A DNA stretch of 64,000 nt, from positions 347,454-411,453 of the forward strand of contig CAVWOV010000020.1 in NCBI GenBank assembly GCA_963756715.1, written 5' to 3'. This stretch comes from VAZQ01 sp963756715. GTDB taxonomy: Bacteria; Pseudomonadota; Alphaproteobacteria; Rhizobiales; Xanthobacteraceae. Both the position numbers and the translations under genes were made by a program. The notes under the pieces are model-generated. The model saw only the letters and a program-made list of their open reading frames with translations, was not told the DNA's origin and ran no database searches. Positions 30,611-39,733 of this stretch are shown piece after piece (within the stretch, counting starts at the first letter, position 1; every line of letters starts with the position of its first letter).

Positions 30611-30943
30611 ATGCTGGCGGAGCAACTTCAGGAGTTCTTTGCGCTCGCGATCGGTTTTGCGATCGCGGGGCTCATCGCGACCGGCTATCAGCTCGTCACG
30701 CAACGGCCGGCAAGCTTCCGGCAGTTGCAGGAGGGCCCCCGTCCGTCGACCTTCGCGGCGGTGCCGGTGCTGGTCTTTGCCGCTCCCTTCATCATCATGC
30801 GCAATACCATCCGCTTGAGTCGTGCCGATGGCCGGACTTTCGCGCCCGTCATGATGGCGACGATCGTTGCCGGCTGCTGGAGCCTGATGTCGGGCACGGT
30901 GGTGTTGATGGGGTTGACGGCGCTCGGCCTGCCCACCCTCTGA
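30611..30943 (+). CDS. Small integral membrane protein of unknown function
   Basis: 110 residues with three hydrophobic segments (EFFALAIGFAIAGLIATGYQ, AAVPVLVFAAPFIIMRNTI, MMATIVAGCWSLMSGTVVLM). It is similar to short proteins found throughout Bradyrhizobium. The ATG at 30611 follows GGGGAG; upstream in-frame codons to 30506 lack a site. Function unknown. Confidence 0.65.
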   Translation: MLAEQLQEFFALAIGFAIAGLIATGYQLVTQRPASFRQLQEGPRPSTFAAVPVLVFAAPFIIMRNTIRLSRADGRTFAPVMMATIVAGCWSLMSGTVVLMGLTALGLPTL

Positions 30944-30963
30944 GCGGCGAGGCGTCAATCGCG

Positions 30964-32019
30964 TCAGCGCAGCAGCAACAATCCCGCCGTCACCACCACC
31001 AGGATCACGATGGTGGTGATCGTCACCGTGGCGACGTGACGCCAGCCCAGTTCGGCAATCGCTGGCAGCGAGGTGCCCAGGCCGAGGGCCGAGATCGCGA
31101 TCAAGAGGCCCCAGGTCGAGGCCTCGATCAGCGGCGCCTTGATCAGCGCGAACGCCGGGGCGATCGGGGCAAACGATGGCGCGATGCTGTTGAGGATGGT
31201 GAGCCCGACAAAGACCAGGGCGAAGACCGGGATCGGAATCTTGCCTGCGCCGCTGGTCGCGGCTGCGCCCGCGAACCACCAGCCGATGACGATCACGACT
31301 GGGAACAGCAGGAATACGCGAAACAGCTTGACGATCACGGCGGTGTTGCCGACGGCATCCGATACCCCATAGCCGGCGCCGACAACCTGGGCGACGTCAT
31401 GAATGGTGGCGCCCAGCATCACGCCGGTCACCTGCGCGTCGAATCCGAGCCAGGAGCAGATGATCGGGTAGAGCACCATCGCCACGGTCGAGAGCGCGTT
31501 GACCGCTACCACCACGAACGCCACGTCGGCTTCCTTGCCCTTGTAGTCGGGCACGACGATCGCGGTCGCGAGCGTGGCGGAAGCGCCGCACACGGCCGTT
31601 CCGGCGCCCGCAAGCGCGCCGAAGGGCGCCTGCTGGCCGAACATGCGCGCGCACAGGAAGCCGGTCGCGATCGTCACCGCCATCGAGACAATCACGAGGA
31701 GGGCGGTGCCGAAACCGAGAGCGGTGATGTCGCCGAGCGCGATCCGCAGACCGAGCAGTGCCACCGCCCAACGCAGAATGGTCTTCAGGCAAAATACGAT
31801 GCCGGGTTGAAAACGCGGCGTATGCGCAAAGGGATTGAGCGCGATGCCAATCAGCAGGGCAATGACCATCGCGGGAATCGGAAAGACCTTCGCCACCACC
31901 GGCGCGCCCAGCACCGCGAGCACCGCGATCAATGCCGACAGCGCCACGCCCGGCAGGATGCTGCCCAGCCATGCGGCGGCTTGCGAGGTCCCGGCTTTGG
32001 GCGCCGGCAGAGTGGTCAT
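30964..32019 (-). CDS. YeiH/UPF0324-family transporter
   Basis: A 351-residue inner-membrane protein with about ten helices of the UPF0324 family (PF03601), whose members are annotated as putative sulfate exporters. Family segments include MVIALLIGIALNPFA, GAGTAVCGASATLATAIVVPDY with the characteristic GTAVCGASA, GATIHDVAQVVGAGY and LIAISALGLGTSLPAI. The cargo is not proven for the family. It is convergent with the preceding small membrane protein gene. Confidence 0.88.
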   Translation of the reverse strand: MTTLPAPKAGTSQAAAWLGSILPGVALSALIAVLAVLGAPVVAKVFPIPAMVIALLIGIALNPFAHTPRFQPGIVFCLKTILRWAVALLGLRIALGDITALGFGTALLVIVSMAVTIATGFLCARMFGQQAPFGALAGAGTAVCGASATLATAIVVPDYKGKEADVAFVVVAVNALSTVAMVLYPIICSWLGFDAQVTGVMLGATIHDVAQVVGAGYGVSDAVGNTAVIVKLFRVFLLFPVVIVIGWWFAGAAATSGAGKIPIPVFALVFVGLTILNSIAPSFAPIAPAFALIKAPLIEASTWGLLIAISALGLGTSLPAIAELGWRHVATVTITTIVILVVVTAGLLLLR

Positions 32020-32190
32020 TCGGAGGAACTCGGATAATCGGGGTGGGGCGGACGGGCAGAACGGCCCTTATGGCATCGCCGCGGGCCCGGTTGAAGCAAG
32101 GAATCAACAATTCTGCCAGTCCCCGCAAGCGGGGTCGCCTCGCCAAGACTTTGGACGCATGGCAAGGTCGCCGCTGACATGGAGGGCTGA

Positions 32191-32721
32191 ATGGCGATTT
32201 ACGAGTTGGACGGCGAGACGCCGGATTTGCCGGCCGACGGGCGCTACTGGATTGCCGACAGCGCCGTTGTGATTGGACGCGTGCGCCTGAAGGCCGATGC
32301 CAGCGTCTGGTTCAATGCCGTACTGCGTGGCGACAACGAGTGGATCGAAATCGGCGAGCGCAGCCAGATCCAGGACAACGCGACGGTGCACACCGATCCG
32401 GGTTTTCCCGTCGTCATCGCCGACAATTGTGTGATCGGTCACAACGTCGTGCTGCACGGCTGTACGATCGCGGCAAACAGCCTCATCGGCATGGGCGCGA
32501 TTCTGCTCAATGGCGCGAAGATTGGAAAGAACTGTCTCGTCGGTGCTGGTGCGGTGGTGACCGAGGGTAAGGAATTTGCCGACAACTCCCTGATCGTCGG
32601 TGCGCCCGCGCGCGCGATCCGCCCGGTTGATGACAAGACCGTACAGGGCATCGCGCGCGGTGCCGACATTTACGTGCGGCGCTGGCAGCAGTACGCCAAG
32701 GGTTTGAAACGGATCGGATGA
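32191..32721 (+). CDS. Gamma-carbonic-anhydrase-like hexapeptide protein
   Basis: A 176-residue left-handed beta helix. The zinc ligands of gamma carbonic anhydrase are preserved: His in DNATVHTDPG and two His in NCVIGHNVVLHGC. Other marks are WFNAVLRGDNEWIEIG and VGAPARAIRPV near the C-terminal helix. Members either hydrate CO2 or serve as structural or transport-linked proteins (YrdA, PaaY). GGAGGG lies 4 bases before the ATG. It is monocistronic as far as can be seen. Confidence 0.9.
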   Translation: MAIYELDGETPDLPADGRYWIADSAVVIGRVRLKADASVWFNAVLRGDNEWIEIGERSQIQDNATVHTDPGFPVVIADNCVIGHNVVLHGCTIAANSLIGMGAILLNGAKIGKNCLVGAGAVVTEGKEFADNSLIVGAPARAIRPVDDKTVQGIARGADIYVRRWQQYAKGLKRIG

Positions 32722-32910
32722 GTGGCGGCTACCGCCGCGAGCGGCGCGCGAAAGTCCGCGCGCGTCAACGCCGAGTCGCGATATGGCTGGGCAATTGTGG
32801 TAGGAGCAATGAGCAATTTTGTGATGCGTGACACGGTATTCCGCGATCGGGAGAGGCACTTTCCTTCGCGCCGGACGATCGGCGTTTAGGTGAACCCAAG
32901 AGGAACCGCC

Positions 32911-33180
32911 ATGTCTTTTTCAACCGCGCCGTGGATCACCATCGCGGTGGCCGCTTCGCTGCTATGTCTGAGCAATCCGGCATTCGCGCAATCGCCGCAG
33001 ACGCAGGCCCAGCCTGCGTCTACATCCTGCTGGCATCCGGGCATGGCTCGCAATATCGGGATCGCCGAACCAAGTTGCGACGCCCCCATGGCGCAGCCAC
33101 GCCCAACCAACAAAGATGATCGCGACAGAACCATGCCGGCGCGGCCACCATCTGAATCGGATAAGCCGAAAGCTCAGTGA
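32911..33180 (+). CDS. Small secreted protein of unknown function
   Basis: An 89-residue protein with a clean signal peptide (ITIAVAASLLCLSNPAFAQ, cleavage after AFA). The mature part is Pro/Gln-rich with two cysteines (TSCWHPG and PSCDAPM) that could form one disulfide. AGAGGA precedes the ATG. The family was not recognised. Confidence 0.6.
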   Translation: MSFSTAPWITIAVAASLLCLSNPAFAQSPQTQAQPASTSCWHPGMARNIGIAEPSCDAPMAQPRPTNKDDRDRTMPARPPSESDKPKAQ

Positions 33181-33288
33181 TAGAGCGCCCCGTCCCGAGC
33201 CTTCCCTTGTCGTTCGCTGGCGCCACTCCTTTCTCATGAGCGGGTCTGTTGAAGCGACTGCCCTCCTGCTGATGATCTAGAAATTAGT

Positions 33289-33318
33289 GCGGCCGCCTCC
33301 GGGGGGAGAGGCGGCCGC
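33289..33318. terminator. GC hairpin between convergent genes
   Basis: GCGGCCGCCT / AGGCGGCCGC, a perfect 10-bp stem with a 10-base loop. It lies between two convergent genes, so it may stop both. No U-tract follows on the plus strand; the minus strand has ACTAATTT. The rest of 33181-33396 holds nothing recognisable. Confidence 0.5.
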
Positions 33319-33396
33319 GCGCGAACCCGATCTGGGGACGGGGAGGGGTGGGGACGTGACCGGGCTCGCGTAGCTCCTACTCAGACAGACAGCAGT

Positions 33397-34032
33397 TCAG
33401 CGGGACGATGTCGCTGTTGCAGGCGCCGGGCGCGGATCCCCAAGCGCAACCCAGACATTCGGATCGCTCTGCGATTGGCGTTTCACGAAGCGATAGCCGG
33501 TCTCCGACCAGAGCAGGACGTCTTCGTTCTGGTTGTCGAGAACGAGTTCGCCCTTGTCGGTCTTGACGGTGAGCACCGCGTGGCCATCGCCGCGCTTGTC
33601 GCGCACGACCGTGATGAGGAGAGCCTGCCGCGGCCAGCCGGCCTGCATCAGCATCCGGCGCTTGAGCAGAACGTAGTCCTCGCAGTCGCCATAGCCATCG
33701 TCAGGATAGCTCCAGCGCTCCACCAGGCCCCAGTGCTCGAGGTCGGTCATCGGCCGCACGGTGTCGTTGACCCACTTGTTGATCCGCGTCAGGTCACGCC
33801 ATGCCGTTGCCGTCAGCACGACGTCGCGCGCTTCCACCGGCCGGGTGTTGCATTCCTGAGCGTGACCGGAACAGAACTCGATCCAGCCGATAGGTGCCCG
33901 GGCGCCCGGGCCGATCGAGATGAAGAGCGGCCGTTCCCCTGCCGCTTGCGCCGTCGGTGCAGCAAATACGGCCGCCAGTGCGGCCGCGACGGCTATCGTC
34001 GCGCCAAGTATTCGCGCGTAATTCTTTTTCAT
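33397..34032 (-). CDS. Bacterial transglutaminase-like cysteine protease (BTLCP)
   Basis: A 211-residue periplasmic protease related to LapG, which releases adhesins from the cell surface. It has a signal peptide (ILGATIAVAAALAAVFAAPTAQAA). The catalytic triad can be seen: Cys in DGYGDCEDYVLLKRRML, His in KRGDGHAVLTV and Asp in LVLDNQNEDV. In the LapG system calcium and a c-di-GMP receptor control it; a PilZ gene lies next door at 34366. The start at 34032 is chosen for the signal peptide; the ATG-like start at 34074 adds 14 residues. Confidence 0.88.
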   Translation of the reverse strand: MKKNYARILGATIAVAAALAAVFAAPTAQAAGERPLFISIGPGARAPIGWIEFCSGHAQECNTRPVEARDVVLTATAWRDLTRINKWVNDTVRPMTDLEHWGLVERWSYPDDGYGDCEDYVLLKRRMLMQAGWPRQALLITVVRDKRGDGHAVLTVKTDKGELVLDNQNEDVLLWSETGYRFVKRQSQSDPNVWVALGDPRPAPATATSSR

Positions 34033-34162
34033 TGTTATGGCCCCGTCCCTGTTGACGGACCATAATTCGCACAAAGGCTTTAAATCGCCGCTAATCTAGG
34101 AAAGCAAGTTTGACGACAACCAAACTAAAGATAGCGGCGAATACTATTATTGTTTGAAATGA

Positions 34163-34202
34163 ATTTGATTAAAATGCCGGATAATCCAATTTGATTAAAA
34201 TT
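34163..34202. repeat. AT-rich direct repeat upstream of the BTLCP gene
   Basis: AATTTGATTAAAAT occurs at 34163-34176 and 34189-34202, 26 bases apart, in an AT-rich patch within the 333-base stretch 34033-34365. The stretch holds the promoter of the BTLCP gene and no gene of its own. The repeat may be a regulator binding site. Confidence 0.5.
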
Positions 34203-34365
34203 CGAGACATTTACCCTGTGCGCGCCCGGGGCACGCGCATTTGGCGCGTGCCATCATGGCCGCTGTTAACTGCGTGATGTTGCTGCGCGCCGGCTGCGCG
34301 GGAGAGGCGAGGGCGTGCCCGGGGAAATTAGCCGCCTCAGACCGGCGGCCGGACGCTCTCGGCGT

Positions 34366-34983
34366 TTACCAGCCGGTGACGTTGTCTTCGAGGAAGTCGG
34401 AATGCTGCAGTCTGATAAACTCGACGGCAAAGCCGTCTTCGAGGTGACGCACCACCCGGCACGCGGTCTTGCCGACGGTCACCGGCGCGCCGATCTCGGG
34501 GCGTTGATCAGTCGCGAGTGCGGCGCCGGATTGGGAAATGTCGACGACGCGGACGGCAACGTTGACGCCGTCCGGCAGAATGAGCCGGGCGGCCGGATTT
34601 TGAGGCGTGATGCGGCCGTGGCGGCGGTCTTCCGGTAGGCCGAGTTCGTGACGGTTGGCGAGCCAGGTCAACTGTGCGGCGAGCTTGTCGCGCTTGCGCG
34701 CGGTCGCCCCGATCGTCATGGCAAAGCCGTTCTGGAAATGGCGTGTGATCACACCTTCGAGACGTCCGACATGATCGACGTAGGCGATCACGCGTTCGCC
34801 AATCTGGCCGCAAACCGGCGCGATCAGTGCCATGCCGCCGGGCGACATATTGGAAACCTGACACGGGAATTCGCGCCGGTCGGTCAGCATGTAGCGGCCT
34901 AGCAGATTGACGTGGACGCGCTGAAACCGCCGGCGCTCCTGACTAAGCGGCAAACTCACAAATTTCTTCTGGGGAAAGGACAT
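34366..34983 (-). CDS. Protein with two PilZ domains
   Basis: A 205-residue c-di-GMP-linked protein. The first PilZ domain has the RxxxR-like start ERRRFQRVHVNLLGRYML and the CQVSNMSPGGMAL motif (cf. D/NxSxxG); the second has ITPQNPAARLILPDG and RVVDISQSGAALATD. The first domain keeps residues for binding c-di-GMP, the second lacks the arginine motif. The start at 34983 (MSFPQKKFVSLPL) is chosen over 35016 because it follows GGAAAGGA. A CtrA-like box lies 60 bases upstream. Confidence 0.85.
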   Translation of the reverse strand: MSFPQKKFVSLPLSQERRRFQRVHVNLLGRYMLTDRREFPCQVSNMSPGGMALIAPVCGQIGERVIAYVDHVGRLEGVITRHFQNGFAMTIGATARKRDKLAAQLTWLANRHELGLPEDRRHGRITPQNPAARLILPDGVNVAVRVVDISQSGAALATDQRPEIGAPVTVGKTACRVVRHLEDGFAVEFIRLQHSDFLEDNVTGW

Positions 34984-35042
34984 CTCGCCTTCCGTCCGCG
35001 GCGCGATTGCCGCCATCGGGCCCGCAGACTACGGGTTCGATG

Positions 35043-35057
35043 TTAATGCCGCGTTAG
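35043..35057. promoter_or_regulatory. CtrA-like box upstream of the PilZ gene
   Basis: TTAA-N7-TTAG, one mismatch from the CtrA consensus TTAA-N7-TTAA(C), 60 bases before the PilZ start. CtrA commonly drives motility and envelope genes in alphaproteobacteria. Found by eye. Confidence 0.4.
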
Positions 35058-35079
35058 CCAGATGCGGTCTGCGCCACGG

Positions 35080-35664
35080 TCAGTCCCGGTTGCCCCCCTC
35101 GTACACGACCAGCCCGTGCCGGACATGTCCTCCCGGAAGCGGCTCCAACGCGGCCGGAGCACTCAGGCGCACAGCCGGTCCGACATAGCGAATTGTGCCG
35201 AGCGCAAGATCGTGCAGTGCGTTCGAGCCCATCCAGTTGGGCGCATCGGTTGGCGTCAACGCGCCGAGCACGCGGACATCCGTGCGGCCGCGGTGCATGA
35301 GCGGCAAGGTCAACAATTCGAGATCGAGCGCGCCGCCGCCCGCACTCACCGCGCAGGCGCCCGCGATTGCGCCGACCAATTCCTGCGCCACGACGGTAAC
35401 GAGGTCCCGCACTGCGGGCCGGCTGTCCGCAGCCCACAGTCGCATGAACGCCTCGCCCTTGAGTTCGCGACCGAAGAGCGCGCAGACCCGCGTTCCGGCA
35501 AGGCGGAACGGATGACCCTGGCCCTCGTCGAACGCGAAGATGAAGGTGTCGGCGAGGACGCGGCGGATGTGGCCCGGCTCGATGTCGTCGCGTTCTGGCG
35601 CCAGCCGGCGGCCGCGTCGCGTGTTCCAATAATCGAACAACTCGCGGGTCGAAGGGTGTTTCAT
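35080..35664 (-). CDS. PAS_5-domain protein
   Basis: A 194-residue protein of the alphaproteobacterial PAS_5 family (PF07310). It begins MKHPSTRELFDYWNTRRGRR and continues RDDIEPGHIRRVLADTFIF, both hallmark regions. No output domain follows, as in other members; its signal is unknown. The start at 35664 is the family start; the open frame continues 42 codons upstream without similarity. The plus-strand rhomboid gene diverges from it. Confidence 0.85.
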   Translation of the reverse strand: MKHPSTRELFDYWNTRRGRRLAPERDDIEPGHIRRVLADTFIFAFDEGQGHPFRLAGTRVCALFGRELKGEAFMRLWAADSRPAVRDLVTVVAQELVGAIAGACAVSAGGGALDLELLTLPLMHRGRTDVRVLGALTPTDAPNWMGSNALHDLALGTIRYVGPAVRLSAPAALEPLPGGHVRHGLVVYEGGNRD

Positions 35665-35865
35665 GTACGCCCCGTTGCTTGCGCTTTGTCCCCGTTCGGG
35701 ACATTGCGGCCGGGTTCTCCCGACGATGGGGCTGACGGAGCAGAAGACGTGCCGCCGACGCCGGTAGCGTGCCCGACTGGCGACATGCATTAGTGTTAAG
35801 AACTGCGGCAGGGGTCACGCCGCGTGCTTGCGCACCGCGGCCTACGTCGGCACAACGGACAATCC

Positions 35866-36621
35866 ATGATCGAGCAACCGCCCCGCGAACGCATTCTCAA
35901 TGTCCCTGCAGTCATCCTTGCGTTGATCGCAGCGTTCTGCGTGGTCCACGCAGTGATCTCTCTCATGCTGACGGAGCGGCAGACCAACGATGCGCTGCTG
36001 CTGTTTGCTTTCATCCCGGCACGCTATGATTCGAGTCTGCCGCTGGGCGAGGCGTGGCCGGGAGGATGGGGCGCTGACGTTTGGACGTTTGTCACCTACG
36101 CGTTTCTGCACGGCGATCTTAGTCATCTGGGCTTCAACTCGGTATGGCTTCTGGCATTCGGCTCGCCGGTGGCACGCCGGTTCGGACCGTGGCGGTTTCT
36201 TGCATTCTTCGCGGCAACCGCAGCCGGTGGAGCGTTAGCGCATCTGGTGACGCATTTCGGCCAGTTGCTCCCTGTGATCGGCGCGTCGGCTGCGATTTCC
36301 GGCGCGATGGCGGCGGCGATGCGCTTTGCGTTCCAGCGCGGCGGCCCGTTGACGCTGTGGCGCGGCGATGACGCCTATCGTGTGCCCGCCGAGCCGTTGA
36401 AAGCGAGCTTGAGCGATCCACGGGTGCTGGCGTTCCTGCTTGTCTGGTTCGGCGTGAACGCGCTGATGGGGCTGGGCTCGTTCGCGATCCCCGGCATGGA
36501 ACATGCGGTGGCCTGGCAGGCGCATATCGGTGGCTTTTTAGTTGGGCTGTTTGCGTTTGCCTATTTCGACCCGGTTCCGCCCGCGCGCGCCGCGCAATCT
36601 TATGAGAACCTCGACGTTTAA
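35866..36621 (+). CDS. Rhomboid-family intramembrane serine protease
   Basis: A 251-residue membrane protein with six or more helices. The loop after helix 1, WGADVWTFVTYAFLHGDLSHLGFNS, has the conserved WR-like region and HxxxxHxxxN. The nucleophile segment is IGASAAISGAM (catalytic Ser in GASAAI) and the His is in WQAHIGGFLVGLFAFAYF. It would cleave membrane proteins within helices. Start at 35866 (MIEQPPRERILNVP) is the family start. Confidence 0.9.
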   Translation: MIEQPPRERILNVPAVILALIAAFCVVHAVISLMLTERQTNDALLLFAFIPARYDSSLPLGEAWPGGWGADVWTFVTYAFLHGDLSHLGFNSVWLLAFGSPVARRFGPWRFLAFFAATAAGGALAHLVTHFGQLLPVIGASAAISGAMAAAMRFAFQRGGPLTLWRGDDAYRVPAEPLKASLSDPRVLAFLLVWFGVNALMGLGSFAIPGMEHAVAWQAHIGGFLVGLFAFAYFDPVPPARAAQSYENLDV

Positions 36622-36887
36622 CGTAATACTCTACCGTCTCTCTGTTGTGACGACAGCGCGCTCTTGCGGTGGAAGCCCTTCCGACGGATAATCACAACGT
36701 CACGTCAGTGCCGCGCGCTGTTGCGGCCAGGGCCGAGCGCCGCGTGCGAAAATTCCGCGGTGCACAATTCGTTGGCTCGTTCCATGGCCGCAATGGCGGC
36801 TGACGCGACTGAAATCGCTGGCGGTAATTGTTGTCAAAACGATCGGCGCGCCGTGCGGCGGCGCAATGCCGGTTGAGGGAGCGACCC

Positions 36888-37319
36888 ATGATCGTCAAAT
36901 CCATCCTGGCCACCAAGGGCGGCGATGTCGTGTCCATCGAGCCCACCGCGACGCTCGAAACCGCCGTGCACAAGCTCGCCGAACATCGCATTGGCGCGCT
37001 GCTCGTGCTCGGTCCTGATCGTCGCGTCATCGGAATCCTGTCGGAGCGCGATGTCGTGCGTGTGCTTGCCGAGCGCGGCGCCGGCGTACTCGGCGAGCCG
37101 TTGTCGCAAGTCATGACGCGCAAGGTGGTCACCTGCGGACAGTCGGACACGGTCGGCGCCATCATGGAGTTGATGACGACGGGCAAATTCCGTCACGTGC
37201 CGGTGGTCGAGCAGGAGCGCGTGGTCGGCGTGATATCGATCGGCGACGTCGTCAAATACCGGCTGCGCGAGATCGAAGACGAGTCGACGGCCCTGCGCGA
37301 CTACATTCAGACGGCGTAA
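36888..37319 (+). CDS. CBS-domain pair protein
   Basis: A 143-residue protein consisting of two CBS domains (a Bateman module). The first covers VSIEPTATLETAVHKLAEHRIGALLV and GILSERDVVRVLAERG, the second SQVMTRKVVTC to VVGVISIGDVVKYRL. Stand-alone pairs bind adenine nucleotides and regulate partner proteins. GAGGGAG-type site 8-10 bases upstream of the ATG. No partner is adjacent. Confidence 0.92.
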   Translation: MIVKSILATKGGDVVSIEPTATLETAVHKLAEHRIGALLVLGPDRRVIGILSERDVVRVLAERGAGVLGEPLSQVMTRKVVTCGQSDTVGAIMELMTTGKFRHVPVVEQERVVGVISIGDVVKYRLREIEDESTALRDYIQTA

Positions 37320-37344
37320 ACGACGCCGTGACGATGGCGGGACT

Positions 37345-37977
37345 TCATTCTGCGGCGTGCGGTGGCGCTACAGGTGTTCTAGACCGCGCGATCGAAAACA
37401 CCTTGTCGACGACCGCATAGTCGCTGTAGCCGCAGCGCGCGATCGGTGCCATGGCGGCGGTGTCGAGACGCCCGTCCTTGATGAAGCGATCGTCGATGTG
37501 AATGCCGACCACCTGCCCGAACACAACGTGCCGGTGGGCCGGCGTGCCGTCGAGCCCAACCATGTCGACGATCTGCAGCAGCTTGCATTCGAGCGCGCAG
37601 GGCGATGCGGCGACCCGCGGCGGCCGCACCAGCCGGCACTCTGCCGGCTCGAGACCGGCTTCGCGCATTTCGTTCACGCCGCGGGGGAATTCATACCCGG
37701 TCTGGACGACGGCGGTGCGCAGATCGAACGTCGGAAGGTTGCAGACGAATTCCTTCGTCTCCTCGATGAAGACCAGCGAATCTTTGCGGCCTTCGCTCGA
37801 GAACAGCACGATCGGAGGTTCATCCGACACGGCGTTGAAGAACGAATAGGGCGCGAGATTGATCTCGCCTTTGGCGCTCATCGCGGTGATCCAGCCAATC
37901 GGTCTCGGCGCGACGATCGCCTTGAAGGGATCCCGCGGCAGCCCGTGGTCGTTCCTGGCGGTGTCGTAGAACATCAT
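37345..37977 (-). CDS. Flavin reductase family protein (DIM6/NTAB)
   Basis: A 210-residue FMN-binding split-barrel protein. The family marks are RPIGWITAMSAKGEINLAPYSFFNAVSDEPP at residues 25-55 and KDSLVFIEETKEFVCNLPTFDL. Members reduce flavin with NAD(P)H or bind FMN themselves, often serving a monooxygenase. It is convergent with the CBS gene and the next upstream gene on the same strand is a nitroreductase, so the two flavoproteins may be co-expressed. Confidence 0.9.
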   Translation of the reverse strand: MMFYDTARNDHGLPRDPFKAIVAPRPIGWITAMSAKGEINLAPYSFFNAVSDEPPIVLFSSEGRKDSLVFIEETKEFVCNLPTFDLRTAVVQTGYEFPRGVNEMREAGLEPAECRLVRPPRVAASPCALECKLLQIVDMVGLDGTPAHRHVVFGQVVGIHIDDRFIKDGRLDTAAMAPIARCGYSDYAVVDKVFSIARSRTPVAPPHAAE

Positions 37978-38004
37978 CGGCCTGGAGGTTGAGCCTAACC
38001 GCTG

Positions 38005-38577
38005 TTACCGAACGGCAAACCGCGTCGCGATCTCGTCAATGGCGGGTCGCGGCCGATCTTCGGGCGGATGCGCCGGCCGGCCGATATGGACGAAGCCCGC
38101 GATGCGTTCGTTTTCAGCCAGACCGAGTGCATCGAGCACGCCCCGGTCATAGGCATACCATTCGGTGATCCAGTTGGCGCCGTAGCCCATGGCGTGGGCG
38201 GCAAGCACAAGACTCATGGTGGCGGCGCCGACAGAGAGCACCTGTTCCCATTCCGGAATCTTCACGTGCTGTCCGGCACGGCTGACCACTGCGATCACGA
38301 GCGGTGCGCGCGCGAGCCGGTTGCGCTCGGCGTCGGCCTGCTCCGGTTTGGCGGTGGGATACTTGACGCGAAAGGCCGAAACGATCGCGTCGCCGGCAGC
38401 AAGCCGCGCATCGCCTTCGAAAATGATAAAGCGCCACGGCGTCAGCTTGCCGTGGTCGGGCACGCGCGACGCAACGGTGAGCAGCGTATCGATTTCGGTC
38501 GCCGATGGACCGGGGCCCGTCAGCTCGATCGGCTTGATCGAACGCCGGGTTTTGAGCAATTCCAGAGCGTCAGGCAT
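38005..38577 (-). CDS. Nitroreductase family protein (YdjA-like)
   Basis: A 190-residue FMN-dependent oxidoreductase. Typical regions are LLKTRRSIKPIELTGPGPSATEI (FMN-binding Arg cluster), ASRVPDHGKLTPWRFIIFEG, and MSLVLAAHAMGYGANWITEW near the active site. The size is that of the short YdjA/RutE group. The natural substrate is unknown. The flavin reductase gene lies 27 bases downstream on the same strand. Confidence 0.9.
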   Translation of the reverse strand: MPDALELLKTRRSIKPIELTGPGPSATEIDTLLTVASRVPDHGKLTPWRFIIFEGDARLAAGDAIVSAFRVKYPTAKPEQADAERNRLARAPLVIAVVSRAGQHVKIPEWEQVLSVGAATMSLVLAAHAMGYGANWITEWYAYDRGVLDALGLAENERIAGFVHIGRPAHPPEDRPRPAIDEIATRFAVR

Positions 38578-38698
38578 GATTTCGACCCGTGAAACCGTGC
38601 GCTAGCATAAGCCGGGAGTGGTGACAAACGCAGGCGGTTGGCTTGAATTTGCCGCGATTGCCGTCGAAAAGGCGGGGATGGGGATCGTGGGGACGAGG

Positions 38699-39727
38699 AT
38701 GGGCAAGGGGATCCAACTCGTTTTGGCTGTCGGCGTATGGCTTGCGGCCGTGCCGGCCGTCGGTCATGCACAGCTATTCAATGGCCCCGCGATTCAGCGC
38801 CCGCCCGCCGACGTGCCTTCGGTAGCGCCCGGCCCGCCGCAGAACGTCGTGCCACCACCCGCCCATCCCCATTCGTCGCCGAGCAGGGGGCCGACGCTGC
38901 AGTCGCTGCCACCGGTCGCGGCTCCTGTGCCTGGCGGGAACGCCGCCATCGTGGCCTTGCCTGCCGGGCACGTCAGCCTTGCGGTCAGTGCGCGCTTCGG
39001 CAACGAAATGCCCGTAATCAACGGCGGATTGCATTGGCGGATCTACTCCAGCAAGCCGGAGCAGAACGGACTGCCGCGGCTTATCAAGGAAGAAAGGTCC
39101 GCCGGACCGACATTCGCTCTGCCGCCGGGCGGCTACATCGTCAGCGTCGGATTCGGCCTTGCGAACGTGACCAAGGCGGTTCAGTTGCACAGCGGGGAAC
39201 CGGCGCGCGAGGTGTTCGATATTCCAGCCGGCGGATTGCGCATCGAAGGCCGCGTTGGCGATGTGAAAATCCCGCCGTCGCAGATTTCCTTCGACCTCTA
39301 TAAAGGCAGCCAGTTCGAGCCCGGCGACAAACGGCCGATTTCGACGTCCATCATGACTGGCGATCTCGTTCTGGTTCCCGAGGGCGGGTACCACATCGTG
39401 TCGAATTACGGCGATGCCAACGCCACGGTCCGCTCCGATATCCGCGTGCAGGCGGGCAAGCTCACCGACGTCACCGTGAATCATCGAGCGGCAATCATCA
39501 CGCTCAAGCTGGTGAACGAACGCGGCGGCGAAGCGCGCGCGAATACGCAATGGTCGGTGCTGACACCCGGCGGCGACGTCATCAAGGAATCGATTGGCGC
39601 CTTTCCGCGCGTGATCCTGGCGGAAGGCGAATACCGCGCGATCGCGCGCAACGACAGCAGGACCTATGAGCGCGAGTTCCGCGTCATCGCCGGTGTCGAC
39701 GGCGAGATCGAGGTGCTTTCGCACTGA
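38699..39727 (+). CDS. Secreted protein of unknown function with beta-rich repeats
   Basis: A 342-residue exported protein. It has a signal peptide (IQLVLAVGVWLAAVPAVGHA), a Pro-rich linker (residues 25-80) and a body of beta-strand-rich repeats. The recurring phrases PPGGYIVSVGFGLANVTK, PEGGYHIVSNYGDAN and LAEGEYRAIARNDSR look like carboxypeptidase-regulatory/PEGA-type strands. It is similar to rhizobial hypothetical proteins. The family is not named with confidence. The start at 38699 gives the signal peptide; the frame is open to 38618. Confidence 0.65.
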   Translation: MGKGIQLVLAVGVWLAAVPAVGHAQLFNGPAIQRPPADVPSVAPGPPQNVVPPPAHPHSSPSRGPTLQSLPPVAAPVPGGNAAIVALPAGHVSLAVSARFGNEMPVINGGLHWRIYSSKPEQNGLPRLIKEERSAGPTFALPPGGYIVSVGFGLANVTKAVQLHSGEPAREVFDIPAGGLRIEGRVGDVKIPPSQISFDLYKGSQFEPGDKRPISTSIMTGDLVLVPEGGYHIVSNYGDANATVRSDIRVQAGKLTDVTVNHRAAIITLKLVNERGGEARANTQWSVLTPGGDVIKESIGAFPRVILAEGEYRAIARNDSRTYEREFRVIAGVDGEIEVLSH

Positions 39728-39733
39728 CCGCGG

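Noticed and set aside
31036..32037. 333-codon plus-strand frame
   Set aside because: Antisense to the YeiH-type transporter; composition is dominated by Arg, Asp, Glu and His.
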